In this document: positions 46,343 through 55,493 of the stretch, in pieces
Numbering within the stretch: position 1 is the first letter of the stretch
How the letters are laid out: every line of letters starts with the position of its first letter
NCBI RefSeq assembly: GCF_009193265.1
Contig: NZ_VZZZ01000006.1
Location: 62,001-126,000, forward strand
Source of the DNA: Marinobacter changyiensis
GTDB lineage: Bacteria; Pseudomonadota; Gammaproteobacteria; Pseudomonadales; Oleiphilaceae
Length of the DNA: 64,000 bases
Direction: 5' to 3'
Notes under the pieces: model-generated
What the model saw: the letters and a program-made list of their open reading frames with translations, nothing else
Told to the model about the DNA's origin: nothing
Databases searched by the model: none
Made by a program: the position numbers and the translations under genes

Positions 46343-46419
46343 CTCATCGCCAAGCGCCCGGAAAACGGTGAGCGGGTTGGCTCAGTGCTGGCGCTGGCCA
46401 CGTCAAAACGGTCCCCGGC

Positions 46420-46441
46420 CATATGCTTATTAATAAATATG
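46420..46441. promoter_or_regulatory. Palindromic A+T-rich site between arsR and arsH
   Basis: TTATTAATAA at 46427-46436 is a perfect palindrome flanked by CATAT and ATATG (spacing slightly unequal). Its location between divergent ars transcripts and A+T richness suit an ArsR operator, though no binding data exist. Confidence 0.45.
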
Positions 46442-46606
46442 TGGTTTTTCGGATATTAAAATGGGTAACGGCAAAGTAAACCCCTGATCGATAAAAATCA
46501 CCCGGTGCGACAGGAACAAAAACCGCTGTATCTTTAATACCTTTCATTCGTCTGCTTTCCAGTTATCCTCTGCACTTCAATCCAGGTCCGCACCTTGTGG
46601 AGCAAC

Positions 46607-47103
46607 ATGACATACCCAGATCTACCAAACATTGATGCAGAGCTGTTCGCCGCCCCCACAGCCGACAACGTTTTCGAATCCAAACCGTCCACCCACCCAC
46701 CCCGGATTCTTCTGCTTTATGGCTCGCTCCGGGAACGCTCTTTCAGCCGTCTGGCGGTGCAGGAGGCTGACCAGCTGCTGGCGGTCATGGGCGCCGAAAC
46801 CCGCATCTTCAATCCGCGCGGCCTGCTCCCAGTCCTTCAATGCGGTGAACCAGCTTCGGCTGCTGGATGCGGATGGTGACCATTACCAATCTGTCATCGG
46901 TGCCCAAGGCGTTTACGGAATTCGATGACAATGACCGCATGATGCCGTCGCCTTATTACAACCCCATCGTGGATGTGATGGAGGAACTGGTGAAATTCAC
47001 TATTCTGATACGGGATCACAGCGACTATCTGACGGACCGCTATTCCGAGCGAGTGGCAAGTGCCGAGGAAGTATCAAAACGCGTCAACCAGCGTTCCATG
47101 TGA
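46607..47103 (+). pseudogene. arsH: Broken arsH (NADPH-dependent FMN reductase) gene
   Basis: Two segments of ArsH remain. The N-terminal part ([16 protein letters not shown], then [20 protein letters not shown]) ends near [10 protein letters not shown]. The DNA then jumps to the late part ([17 protein letters not shown], in a different frame) and then [20 protein letters not shown] with [15 protein letters not shown] and [14 protein letters not shown]. About 80-100 central residues with the FMN-binding and active-site region are missing, and a further small deletion removes GRW near 46868. The ATG at 46607 has GGAG before it. Not functional. Confidence 0.85.
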
Positions 47104-47113
47104 GAGGTAGGTA

Positions 47114-48184
47114 ATGAGCAGCAATGCAGAAGTCACCCAAGCGGAAGACACCGGCGGCGGCATGGACCTGTTTGGCAGGTATCTGTCGGTCTGGGTCGCC
47201 CTGGCCATCGTCGCCGGTGTGGCCCTGGGCCAGCTGGCGCCCTCGGTACCCGAGACACTGTCCCGCTTCGAATATGCCCAGGTTTCCATCCCCATCGCCG
47301 TCCTGATCTGGGCGATGATTTTCCCGATGATGACCCAGATTGATTTCGGTGCCATCGTGGATGTCAGGAAAGAGCCTAAAGGGTTAGCCATCACCACAGT
47401 GGTGAACTGGTTGATCAAGCCCTTCACCATGTTCGCCATCGCCTGGTTCTTCCTGATGGTCGTGTTCGAGCCGTTTATTGCGCCGGAACTGGCCAGCGAA
47501 TACCTTGCCGGTGCGATTCTGCTGGGCGCTGCACCCTGTACTGCCATGGTGTTTGTCTGGAGCTACCTGACCAAAGGCGATGCGGCTTATACCCTGGTTC
47601 AAGTCTCGCTGAACGACATCATCATGCTCTTTGCCTTCGCACCCATCGTGGTGTTCTTGCTGGGCATTTCCGATATCCAGGTGCCCTGGGATACGGTCAT
47701 CCTCTCAGTGGTGTTGTTTATCGTCATCCCGCTGGTCGCCGGCTACCTGACCCGCCGTACGCTGACCGCCCGGCGCGGCCAGCGCTGGTTTGATGAAGTC
47801 TTTATGAAACGCATCGGGCCGGTCACCCCTGCGGCACTGATCGTTACCCTGATGCTGCTGTTTGCCTTCCAGGGCGAGGTCATACTCAACAATCCACTGC
47901 ACATTCTGCTGATCGCAATTCCACTGATCATTCAGACCTTTCTGATTTTTTTCATCGCCTATGGCTGGGCAAGGCTCTGGAAAGTACGCCACTGCATTGC
48001 AGCGCCGGGCGCCATGATTGGCGCCAGTAACTTTTTCGAACTGGCAGTTGCCGCAGCCATTGCCCTGTTCGGCCTGCAATCCGGGGCCGCACTGGCAACG
48101 GTGGTTGGCGTGTTGGTCGAGGTGCCGATCATGCTGATGCTGGTACGCATTGCCAACAAGACCAGGGACCATTTTCCGGCTTGA
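47114..48184 (+). CDS. acr3: ACR3-family arsenite efflux permease
   Basis: Inner-membrane As(III) exporter, 356 residues with about ten helices. The essential cysteine motif GAAPCTAMVFVWSYLTKGD in helix 4 and the asparagine-rich QVSLNDIIM segment are present. Downstream of the broken arsH by 10 bases. No arsenate reductase is in the window, so As(III) may come from reduction elsewhere. Together with ArsJ-GAPDH it forms a two-route arsenic export system. Confidence 0.94.
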   Translation: MSSNAEVTQAEDTGGGMDLFGRYLSVWVALAIVAGVALGQLAPSVPETLSRFEYAQVSIPIAVLIWAMIFPMMTQIDFGAIVDVRKEPKGLAITTVVNWLIKPFTMFAIAWFFLMVVFEPFIAPELASEYLAGAILLGAAPCTAMVFVWSYLTKGDAAYTLVQVSLNDIIMLFAFAPIVVFLLGISDIQVPWDTVILSVVLFIVIPLVAGYLTRRTLTARRGQRWFDEVFMKRIGPVTPAALIVTLMLLFAFQGEVILNNPLHILLIAIPLIIQTFLIFFIAYGWARLWKVRHCIAAPGAMIGASNFFELAVAAAIALFGLQSGAALATVVGVLVEVPIMLMLVRIANKTRDHFPA

Positions 48185-48238
48185 ACGCCCGGAACTGAAC
48201 ACCACCGAATTCAATAGAAGGTTAACCGGAGTGTGTAC

Positions 48239-49555
48239 ATGGCATATTCATTGAACCTGCCCGAAGCCAATTTACATCCTGAGCGGGCCAGCCTGTACCA
48301 GGAACTTCACGCCAGGCCATTCCCGATCATCGAGCAAACCGGGCACATCACTCACCTGGCGCTGTTACTTAACGAGTCTGAACGCGAGGCAGACTACAGG
48401 CGTTTAGTCGACCTGTGCCATCATTATGGCGTCAACCCGCCAGAGCCCGGGGTGACCAGTTTCAATCAGGCCCTCGGCGATATCCGACTGCGCTGGGAAC
48501 GACACCTGGAATTCGTCACTTACACTTTCATGCGGGATGAGACCAGTGGCGCCCCGTTTGAGAACAGCGCCTGGGCCCTGTTGCCACAGTCCTGGGTAAC
48601 ACAATTCCCCGGTTTGCTGGTTGCGGCCTTCAATCTGGATCTGGTCGCATCCGAACAGGCCAACTGGAGTCGCGAAGCACTGGCCGACGCGTTTGAAGGT
48701 CAGCGGTTGATTCAGGCGCCTCTTGCCAATGGCGCGGCAACGCTGATCAGTGCGTTTCGTTTGCACGGCGATGGTTTTGGGCGTTTCCTGATGCACTCCG
48801 AGGGCTTGAAGCCCAGTCATCTGGGTCGTCTGGTGCAACGTGTGCTGGAACTGGAAACCTATCGGCTGATGGCATTGCTCAGCACTCGTATGGCCAGAGA
48901 ACTGGCGCCCGTCCTCGGTGCCATGGACAGCCAGCTCGCGGACATCATCACCCGCCTGTCCCAGGAAGCCGAGCTCAATGAAGAGCAGGCCCTGTTGACC
49001 GAGCTGACCGCTATGGCAGCCCGCATCGAGCAGGAAAGGGCGCACACCACCACCCGCTTCGGGGCCACCCGCGCCTACTATGAACTGGTGCAACGCAGGC
49101 TCACCGAGCTGGAAGAAGTGCAAACCGGACGCAACTTCACCCTGCACGACTTTTTCCACCGCCGTCTGACCCCCTCGGTGAACACCTGCGATGCGGTCAG
49201 CATTCGCCTGGAAGATATTGCGCGTCGCATCGAGCGGGCCGGTGACCTGATTCGAACCCGAGTGGATTTAAAGCTCGAAGCCCAGAACCGCAACCTGCTC
49301 GACTCAATGAACCGCCGTTCGCTGTTGCAATTGCGGCTGCAGCAGACAGTGGAAGGGCTATCCATAGCGGCGATTAGCTACTACAGCGTCAGCCTGTTGC
49401 GGTACCTGTTTTACGCGCTACAAAGCTATTGGCCCGGGTTCAATGCTACCTGGGCGACGGCGGCCAGCATTCCTTTGGTTGTTGGCGCCATCTGGTGGAC
49501 AACCCGACGCATCAAACGGCTGATCATAAATGCTGAAGACTCTGGTGCCCGATAA
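48239..49555 (+). CDS. DUF3422 membrane protein
   Basis: 438-residue protein of the DUF3422 family. The N-terminal soluble region (LHPERASLYQELHARPFPI) is followed by a long helical coiled coil (about residues 210-370) and two C-terminal membrane helices (IAAISYYSVSLLRYLFYAL and WATAASIPLVVGAIWW). Function unknown. ATG at 48239 has GGAG about seven bases upstream. A short GTG-start extension by two codons is possible. Confidence 0.9.
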   Translation: MAYSLNLPEANLHPERASLYQELHARPFPIIEQTGHITHLALLLNESEREADYRRLVDLCHHYGVNPPEPGVTSFNQALGDIRLRWERHLEFVTYTFMRDETSGAPFENSAWALLPQSWVTQFPGLLVAAFNLDLVASEQANWSREALADAFEGQRLIQAPLANGAATLISAFRLHGDGFGRFLMHSEGLKPSHLGRLVQRVLELETYRLMALLSTRMARELAPVLGAMDSQLADIITRLSQEAELNEEQALLTELTAMAARIEQERAHTTTRFGATRAYYELVQRRLTELEEVQTGRNFTLHDFFHRRLTPSVNTCDAVSIRLEDIARRIERAGDLIRTRVDLKLEAQNRNLLDSMNRRSLLQLRLQQTVEGLSIAAISYYSVSLLRYLFYALQSYWPGFNATWATAASIPLVVGAIWWTTRRIKRLIINAEDSGAR

Positions 49556-49674
49556 ACCCGCTGCCGGTGGACTCGGTGGGTTGAAATTAATGGGACTAAG
49601 CACAAGGTCCTATAACAAGGCAGTCAATAACTGTTCGAAGTCCCACTAATCCATCGATCACAAGGAAAGACTCT

Positions 49675-50358
49675 ATGAAAGTTCTGATGGTTCTGACTTC
49701 CCACGACCAACTGGGGGATTCCGGCAACAAAACCGGTTTCTGGCTCGAAGAATTTACCGCGCCCTATTATGTGTTCAAGGATGCTGGTGCGGACATCACC
49801 CTGGCCTCCCCCAAGGGCGGACAACCTCCGGTGGACCCCGCCAGCGAAGCAGAGGAAGCGCTCACCGCGACCACCCGCCGTTTCGAGGAAGACGCCCACG
49901 CCAAGGAATCCCTCGCCAGCACCAAAAAACTGGCGGATGTCGACATGAGTCAGTTCGACGCCATTTTCTATCCTGGTGGCCACGGCCCGATGTGGGACCT
50001 GGCAAACAATGAAAAAAGCATCGCCCTGATCAAGACCGCCTACGAGCAGGACAAAGTCATTTGCGCGGTCTGTCACGCGCCCGCCGTGTTCAGGAACGTG
50101 GAAGTGAAGCCCGGCCAGAACATTGTCGGCGGCCGCAAAGTGACCGGTTTCAGCAACAGCGAAGAGGAAGCCGTTGGCCTGACCAACATCGTGCCTTTCC
50201 TGCTGGAAGACATGCTGAAGGAGAATGCCGCCACCTACTCCAAAGGTGATGATTGGGCACCGTACATTGTGGTGGACGGCAAGCTGATCACCGGCCAGAA
50301 TCCGGCCTCCTCCGAAGGCGCGGCCAAGGCGGTCGTTCAGGCTCTTCAGGAAAGCTGA
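49675..50358 (+). CDS. DJ-1/PfpI-family (Hsp31-like) protein
   Basis: 227-residue alpha/beta protein with the nucleophile elbow AVCHAPAVFRN and a glutamate-containing GFWLEEFTAPYY early segment, like the Hsp31/glyoxalase III branch. Such proteins detoxify methylglyoxal or act as chaperones. CDS preceded by AAGGAAAG. No catalytic partner nearby. A hairpin lies 22 bases after the stop. Confidence 0.9.
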   Translation: MKVLMVLTSHDQLGDSGNKTGFWLEEFTAPYYVFKDAGADITLASPKGGQPPVDPASEAEEALTATTRRFEEDAHAKESLASTKKLADVDMSQFDAIFYPGGHGPMWDLANNEKSIALIKTAYEQDKVICAVCHAPAVFRNVEVKPGQNIVGGRKVTGFSNSEEEAVGLTNIVPFLLEDMLKENAATYSKGDDWAPYIVVDGKLITGQNPASSEGAAKAVVQALQES

Positions 50359-50379
50359 ACCTCTCCTGAATCCGCTGTA

Positions 50380-50408
50380 CCCCGGCGTGGCTGACCAGCA
50401 CGCCGGGG
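50380..50408. terminator. Strong hairpin between converging genes
   Basis: CCCCGGCGTG-loop-CACGCCGGGG gives a ten-pair G+C stem between the DJ-1-like gene and the converging benE gene. No run of T follows, so it may work as a bidirectional terminator through stem stability alone. Confidence 0.6.
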
Positions 50409-50441
50409 CTCCTGTCCCAAATCAACCACTCCCGCTCCTGA

Positions 50442-51617
50442 TTATTTTTTGCCCGCCCGGCCGTTCAGAACCAGGTAGCAGCCGTATCCGATAATCACGC
50501 CCCAAAACGCGGAGGATAAACCGAACAGGGACATGCCAGACGCAGTCACCACAAACGTGATCAGCGATGCCTCCCGGTGACTGGCTTCTTCCAGTGCGGA
50601 AAACAGGTTGCCAGCAATGGCGCCCAGCAACGCCAGGCCCGCAAGCACGGCAACAAACGCGGCAGGCAGTGACGTGAACAGGCTGACGATGGTGCCGGCA
50701 AACAGGCCTCCGACCAGATAGAACACTCCGTTAAACACACCCGCAACATACCGGCGGGACGGATCTTCATGGGCATCCTTGCCGGTGCAGATAGCCGCCG
50801 TGATCGCAGCCACCACCGTAGTGATGCCCCCGAATAACGCCATGGGCAACGACACCAGGCTGGTCACGCTAATGATCGGTTTAGCCCTGACGCGATAACC
50901 GGCCCCCTGAAGGATCGCCATGCCCGGCAGGAACTGCCCGGTCAGACTCACCAGCACCAGGGGAATCGCCAGGCTCAAGGTTGAAGCCAGGGTCCATTCC
51001 GGCTGTATGAATTGCGGAACGGCTATGCTCCAGCGCACACCGGACAGCGATGCGCCCTCCAGAACCACCGCCAGAATCACGCCGACAATCAACAGCAGCA
51101 CCAGGGTGTATTTGGGGACCAGGCGGCGGAACACCACATAGGAAACCAGCATGCCGATGGCCAATGCCGGGGTGGTTTCAATGGCAGTAAATGCCCCCAC
51201 CCCAAACTGGAACAGGATGCCCGCCATCATGCCGGCGGCAATGCCCTTGGGAATGGCACGGACAATGGTGTCAAAGGTCCCCGATACACCAATTACAAAG
51301 ATAATGATCGCAGCCGTGATGTAGGCGCCTATGGCCTCATTCAGGGAGAGCTCCGGAAACAGCGTTACCAGCAGCGCGGTGCCGGGTGCGGACCAGGCGG
51401 TAACCACCGGCACTTTGAGCCAGATCGACAGGATAATGCCGGATATCCCGGCCCCAATGGAAATTGCCCAGACCCAGGAGGTCATCATTTCCGTGGAGAT
51501 ACCGGCACTGGCGCCGGCCTGGAAAAAGATCGCCAGCGGCCCGGAATAGGACACCAGAACCGCCAGAAACCCGGCAACGATTGCAGGCAAAGATAGGTCT
51601 TTCAGAAATTGCGCCAT
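50442..51617 (-). CDS. benE: Benzoate/H+ symporter BenE
   Basis: Membrane carrier of the BenE family, 391 residues from the ATG at 51617 (AAGGAG upstream) and about 12 helices. Motifs such as VTAWSAPGTALLVTLFPELS and GNLFSALEEASHREASLITF match the family. It lies at the end of the minus-strand benzoate region, past a terminator, so it may have its own promoter or be expressed by read-through. Confidence 0.93.
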   Translation of the reverse strand: MAQFLKDLSLPAIVAGFLAVLVSYSGPLAIFFQAGASAGISTEMMTSWVWAISIGAGISGIILSIWLKVPVVTAWSAPGTALLVTLFPELSLNEAIGAYITAAIIIFVIGVSGTFDTIVRAIPKGIAAGMMAGILFQFGVGAFTAIETTPALAIGMLVSYVVFRRLVPKYTLVLLLIVGVILAVVLEGASLSGVRWSIAVPQFIQPEWTLASTLSLAIPLVLVSLTGQFLPGMAILQGAGYRVRAKPIISVTSLVSLPMALFGGITTVVAAITAAICTGKDAHEDPSRRYVAGVFNGVFYLVGGLFAGTIVSLFTSLPAAFVAVLAGLALLGAIAGNLFSALEEASHREASLITFVVTASGMSLFGLSSAFWGVIIGYGCYLVLNGRAGKK

Positions 51618-51654
51618 AGCGGACTCCTTGTGGATACCATTACCAAAGACTGCA

Positions 51655-51686
51655 AATAAAAAAGACCCCGGCTCAAGTGCCGGGGT
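51655..51686 (-). terminator. Rho-independent terminator after benK
   Basis: On the minus strand CCCCGGC-ACTTGA-GCCGGGG is followed by TCTTTTTT: a seven-pair stem plus T-run, 50 bases after the benK stop. It would end the main cat-ben transcript before benE. Confidence 0.85.
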
Positions 51687-51736
51687 AATAAAGGATTCGA
51701 GTTGCAATCCCTAAGGATCGCACCTTATCCCAGTGA

Positions 51737-53083
51737 TCAGCTGCTCGCTGCCAGAACGGTCTCATCTTCCGGTTGCACGCCTTTCTCACCAAAACGGCGG
51801 CCTACCAGGGCAACGGCTACGGTGGCAATGGCACCGGGAATGGCCAGGGCCAGGAAATTCAGTTGGTGCGGCAATGCCAGCGCCAGCAGTGTTCCCCCGA
51901 GCATGGGCCCGACAATGGCACCGTTGCGCCCGATACCGGATGCCCAGCCAAGGCCCGTAGAACGGATACTGGTGGGATAATACTGGGCCACGTAAGCGTA
52001 CAACAGGATCTGGGAGCCAATAGTCGTGGCACCGGCAATACCCACCAGCGTATACAGGACCCACATCGGGTTGTCGTAGCCCAACAGTACCAGCGACCCA
52101 GAGCCCAGAATGAAGAACGACACCAGCACCGAGCGCAGCGACAGCCGATCCGCCAGCCAGCCACCGCCGATAGCACCGATGATCGCACCAATATTCAGCA
52201 CCATCAGGAACATCAGGCTGGAACTCAGGGCATAACCGGCATTGGACATCAGTTTCGGTAACCAGGAACCGAGAGCGTAGACCATCAGCAGGCAGCAGAA
52301 GAAGGCCGTCCAGAACATCAGGGTGCTCATGGCACGGCCCTCGCGGAACAGCTCCAGCACGGGGGCTTTGCTATTAGTCGTTGGCGGTACTACCAGCACG
52401 TCGTGCTCCTTGATGTGTCTGAACGGAGCCACTTGCGTCAGGATATTACGGGCTTCGTCCTCGCGCTTCTGAGCCATCAGGAAGGCCACCGATTCCGGCA
52501 GGAACTTGAGCATGAAGGGCAACATCAGCATCGGCACAAAGGCCAGATAGAACATGATCTCCCAGCCATAGTTGGGCACGATCCAGATGCCCAGGCCAGC
52601 GGATATCATGCCGCCTACCGCGTAACCGCTGAACATCAGGGCCACCAGCGTGCTGCGCTTGCGCGCCGGTGCGTATTCACTCATCAGTGAGACTACGTTT
52701 GGCATCACACCGCCTATCCCGAGGCCAGCGATAAAGCGCAGGATGCCGAACTGCCAGGGCGTGGTGGCAAAGCCGTTGATTACCGTGGTCACACTGAAGA
52801 GCACCACACAGCCGATAATGACTTTCTTACGTCCCAGCCGGTCCGACAGCATGCCAAACCCCATGGCCCCGAACATCATACCGAACAGGGCACTGCTGCC
52901 GAGCAGCCCGGCCACGTACGGGTTCAGGTTCCACTGTTCCATCAGGATAGGAAGCACGACGCCGTAGATCACCAGATCATAGCCGTCGAAAATGATAATC
53001 AGGGTGCACCAGAAGAGCACCTTCCAGTGAAACCGGTTGAATTTGGCGTTATCAATAACGTCGTTTACGTCAATGTTTCTCAT
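51737..53083 (-). CDS. benK: Aromatic acid:H+ symporter (MFS) BenK
   Basis: Major-facilitator carrier, 448 residues, 12 helices, of the aromatic acid:H+ symporter family (PcaK/BenK). Loop motif GMLSDRLGRKKVIIG and the sugar-transporter-like helix-5 motif RFIAGLGIGGVMPN are intact. Lies 93 bases after benD on the same strand, with a short tandem repeat in the gap. Imports benzoate for the adjacent pathway. Confidence 0.93.
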   Translation of the reverse strand: MRNIDVNDVIDNAKFNRFHWKVLFWCTLIIIFDGYDLVIYGVVLPILMEQWNLNPYVAGLLGSSALFGMMFGAMGFGMLSDRLGRKKVIIGCVVLFSVTTVINGFATTPWQFGILRFIAGLGIGGVMPNVVSLMSEYAPARKRSTLVALMFSGYAVGGMISAGLGIWIVPNYGWEIMFYLAFVPMLMLPFMLKFLPESVAFLMAQKREDEARNILTQVAPFRHIKEHDVLVVPPTTNSKAPVLELFREGRAMSTLMFWTAFFCCLLMVYALGSWLPKLMSNAGYALSSSLMFLMVLNIGAIIGAIGGGWLADRLSLRSVLVSFFILGSGSLVLLGYDNPMWVLYTLVGIAGATTIGSQILLYAYVAQYYPTSIRSTGLGWASGIGRNGAIVGPMLGGTLLALALPHQLNFLALAIPGAIATVAVALVGRRFGEKGVQPEDETVLAASS

Positions 53084-53135
53084 GATTTCTCTTCCGATGT
53101 TGTTCTTATCAAGACTCAGCGTGATTGGGCAATCC

Positions 53136-53166
53136 GGGTTTCTCTTGATCAGGGTTTCTCTTGATC
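53136..53166. repeat. Tandem 16-base repeat between benD and benK
   Basis: GGGTTTCTCTTGATC occurs twice in a row separated by one base (53136-53150 and 53152-53166). The unit holds TTGATC halves but no clear inverted repeat. It sits in the benD-benK gap and may simply be a duplication. Confidence 0.7.
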
Positions 53167-53176
53167 TGGATTATTC

Positions 53177-53956
53177 CTAACCCAGATCACCCCCGGCCAC
53201 AGGCAGGACAGTACCTGTCATATAGGACGACGCATCCGATGCCAGGAAAAGGATGGGTTCAGCCTGCTCGTCCAGGGTGCCATAACGATGCATGAGGCTG
53301 TTTTCCGTGGTCTGGTCGATCAGCGTCTGGTACCACGCTTTTTCCTGCCTGGTCTGCGCTTTCGCGTTGCGTGGCGTCAGCCTCGGGGGTGCCTCAGTAC
53401 CACCCGGTGCGGCGGCATTCACCCGAATATTGTGGGGCGCGTACTCGTATGCCATATTCACGGTCATGGCGTTAACGCCGCCCTTGGCCGCACCATAGGG
53501 CACTCTCATCAATCCCCGTGTTGCCACGGATGATACGTTCACGATCACCCCGCCCTTCTGCTCCAGCATGTAGGGCAGTACCGCACGGCAACACCACAGG
53601 GTGGTAAACAGCGAGCGCCGGATTTCCTTCTCGATCTGCTCCGGGGTGTAGTGTTCGAACGGCTGCGCCCAGATCGTCCCACCGACGTTGTTGATCAGGA
53701 TGTCGATGCGGCCGAACTGCTTGTGGGCCTCCGCCATGATGGTTTCGGCCCCGACCCAGGTTTCCAGGTCGGCCTGCATCGCGACGGCATCGGCACCCTG
53801 GTCACGCAGCTCCGCGGCCACACCCTGCACGTAATCCGCAATATCGACCAGCAGCAACCTGGCGCCTTCGGCGGCCGCCAGCTCGGCGACACGCTTTCCG
53901 ATGCCCTGGGCGGCCCCGGTAATCACCATGATCTTGTCGGTGAAGCGGGCTTTCAT
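53177..53956 (-). CDS. benD: cis-1,6-dihydroxycyclohexa-2,4-diene-1-carboxylate dehydrogenase
   Basis: Short-chain dehydrogenase, 259 residues, that oxidises and decarboxylates the benzoate cis-diol to catechol with NAD. Nucleotide motif TGAAQGIGKRVAE, the NNVGG motif, catalytic Ser in VIVNVSSVATRG and the Tyr-x-x-x-Lys in VPYGAAKGG are present. It overlaps benC by 4 bases and completes the benABCD set. Confidence 0.94.
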   Translation of the reverse strand: MKARFTDKIMVITGAAQGIGKRVAELAAAEGARLLLVDIADYVQGVAAELRDQGADAVAMQADLETWVGAETIMAEAHKQFGRIDILINNVGGTIWAQPFEHYTPEQIEKEIRRSLFTTLWCCRAVLPYMLEQKGGVIVNVSSVATRGLMRVPYGAAKGGVNAMTVNMAYEYAPHNIRVNAAAPGGTEAPPRLTPRNAKAQTRQEKAWYQTLIDQTTENSLMHRYGTLDEQAEPILFLASDASSYMTGTVLPVAGGDLG

Positions 53957-54981
53957 GCGACTTTCTCCCTGGATTCCGGAGCGCTTGGTGTGAACTTCTC
54001 ATAATGGAATGAGTTCGGTTTGATGCCCTGCTCCCGGAAGAACCCGAGCACGGAATCCACCATCGGAGGCGGCCCGCACAGGTAGACATCCACATCCCCT
54101 TTGTTCAGTGGCGCTTCGTCCATGTGATGTGTGACATAACCCTTGCGTGGATGATCGCTGTCTTCGCCGGACACACAGGTGACATAACTGAAGTTGTCCA
54201 GCTCCGCGGCAAAGCGGTCCAGACTATCCAGGCACACCAGGTCGTCCTCGCTGCTTACGCCATACACCAAATGCGTGGGCAGGTCACAGCCCTTGGCCTT
54301 CATGTGCTCCAGTTTTGCCAGGAACGGCGCCAGACCGGTTCCGCCCGCCAGCATCAGGACCGGACGCTCGATCGGGCGCAAGTAGAAGCTGCCCATGGGG
54401 CCGGTCAGGGTGACCTTGTCCCCGGTGCGGGCATTGCCCACCAGCCAGGAGCTCATCAGCCCCCCCGGCACATTGCGAATCAGGAAACTCAGGTCCCGGC
54501 TACCGGGCTTGGAGCTGAAAGAATAGGACCGCGTCTGGTCGCTACCCGGTACCTGAATGTTGACGTACTGCCCAGGCAAGAAGGCCAGGTCGGCCGCCGC
54601 CGTGATTTTCAGTTCGATCGACGTGGGCGAGATCAGGTTCACCTCGGCTACGATACCCGTAACTTCGGCGCTGCTGGTCTTGCACATAGTGGACGCCACA
54701 GGCACTTCCACCACACAATCGCTGGAGGGCACCATCTGGCAGGTCAGGACCATGCCTTGATCGGCTTCCTCGTCAGACAGCGCTTCGTCAAGGTACTCCT
54801 CACCCATGTCGAACTCGCCCTGATGGCAAGCACCCTTGCAGGTGCCACAGACGCCATCGGAGCAGTCCATAGGCAGATTGATCTGCGCACGGTAGGCGGC
54901 ATCGAGAACCGTTTCGCCTTCGTTGCAGGATACAAAACGGGTAACGCCGTCTTCAAAATTAAGCGCGATGTTGTAACTCAT
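53953..54981 (-). CDS. benC: Benzoate 1,2-dioxygenase reductase
   Basis: Electron-transfer component, 342 residues from the ATG at 54981. Plant-type 2Fe-2S ferredoxin with cysteines at about 40, 45, 48 and 81, then an FAD/NADH domain containing RSYSFSSKPGS and the GGTGLAPFLAKLE and YLCGPPPMVDSV nucleotide motifs. Transfers NADH electrons to BenAB. In the 20-base gap before it lies the end of benB. Confidence 0.95.
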   Translation of the reverse strand: MSYNIALNFEDGVTRFVSCNEGETVLDAAYRAQINLPMDCSDGVCGTCKGACHQGEFDMGEEYLDEALSDEEADQGMVLTCQMVPSSDCVVEVPVASTMCKTSSAEVTGIVAEVNLISPTSIELKITAAADLAFLPGQYVNIQVPGSDQTRSYSFSSKPGSRDLSFLIRNVPGGLMSSWLVGNARTGDKVTLTGPMGSFYLRPIERPVLMLAGGTGLAPFLAKLEHMKAKGCDLPTHLVYGVSSEDDLVCLDSLDRFAAELDNFSYVTCVSGEDSDHPRKGYVTHHMDEAPLNKGDVDVYLCGPPPMVDSVLGFFREQGIKPNSFHYEKFTPSAPESREKVA

Positions 54982-55001
54982 GATGATGCTCTCCCCATCA
55001 A

Positions 55002-55493
55002 TTACAGGTGGTAAACGTCCAGCACCTGATTGATGCAATCGTTGTTCAGAACCAGCCGTTTCTCCCGGATCAGTGGCTGCTCGCCGCTGATATCCAGGGT
55101 GTAAAAGGAGGTTCCGAAGAATTCGGCCGATTTCTTGTAACGGTAAGCCTTGGTCAGCCAGTTAAACCGCAGCGTCACTTCACTGCCGCTCTGGGACAGG
55201 ATCTCCAGATTGCTGGTGAAGTGCGTGGTGCGGGGCTCCGGCATGGAGCTCGCACCGGAACGCTCGGTCTTGATCCGGTAAATCCGGTCTTCCAGGCCAT
55301 CCTTGTTGGGATAGTAGATGAGCGAGATCTCGCTTTGCGGATCCTCGGTCAGCTCATCGTCGTCATCCCAGGCTGGCATCCAGTAGGTAACGTCCTCGTG
55401 ATAGCACGCCAACCAGTTGTCCCACTCTCGGTCATCCAGGAAGCGGGCTTCGCGAATGATGAATTGCTCGATGTCGTGATAACTCAGGCTCAT
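55002..55493 (-). CDS. benB: Benzoate 1,2-dioxygenase small subunit
   Basis: Beta subunit of the ring-hydroxylating dioxygenase, 163 residues, cystatin-like fold of the family (opening [20 protein letters not shown]). No metal ligands; structural. Overlaps benA by 4 bases. Confidence 0.95.
   Translation of the reverse strand: MSLSYHDIEQFIIREARFLDDREWDNWLACYHEDVTYWMPAWDDDDELTEDPQSEISLIYYPNKDGLEDRIYRIKTERSGASSMPEPRTTHFTSNLEILSQSGSEVTLRFNWLTKAYRYKKSAEFFGTSFYTLDISGEQPLIREKRLVLNNDCINQVLDVYHL

Noticed and set aside
46632-46928. 98-residue plus-strand frame as an independent gene
   Set aside because: Only its last part matches ArsH; the first part is a shifted frame of the same gene, so it belongs to the arsH pseudogene.
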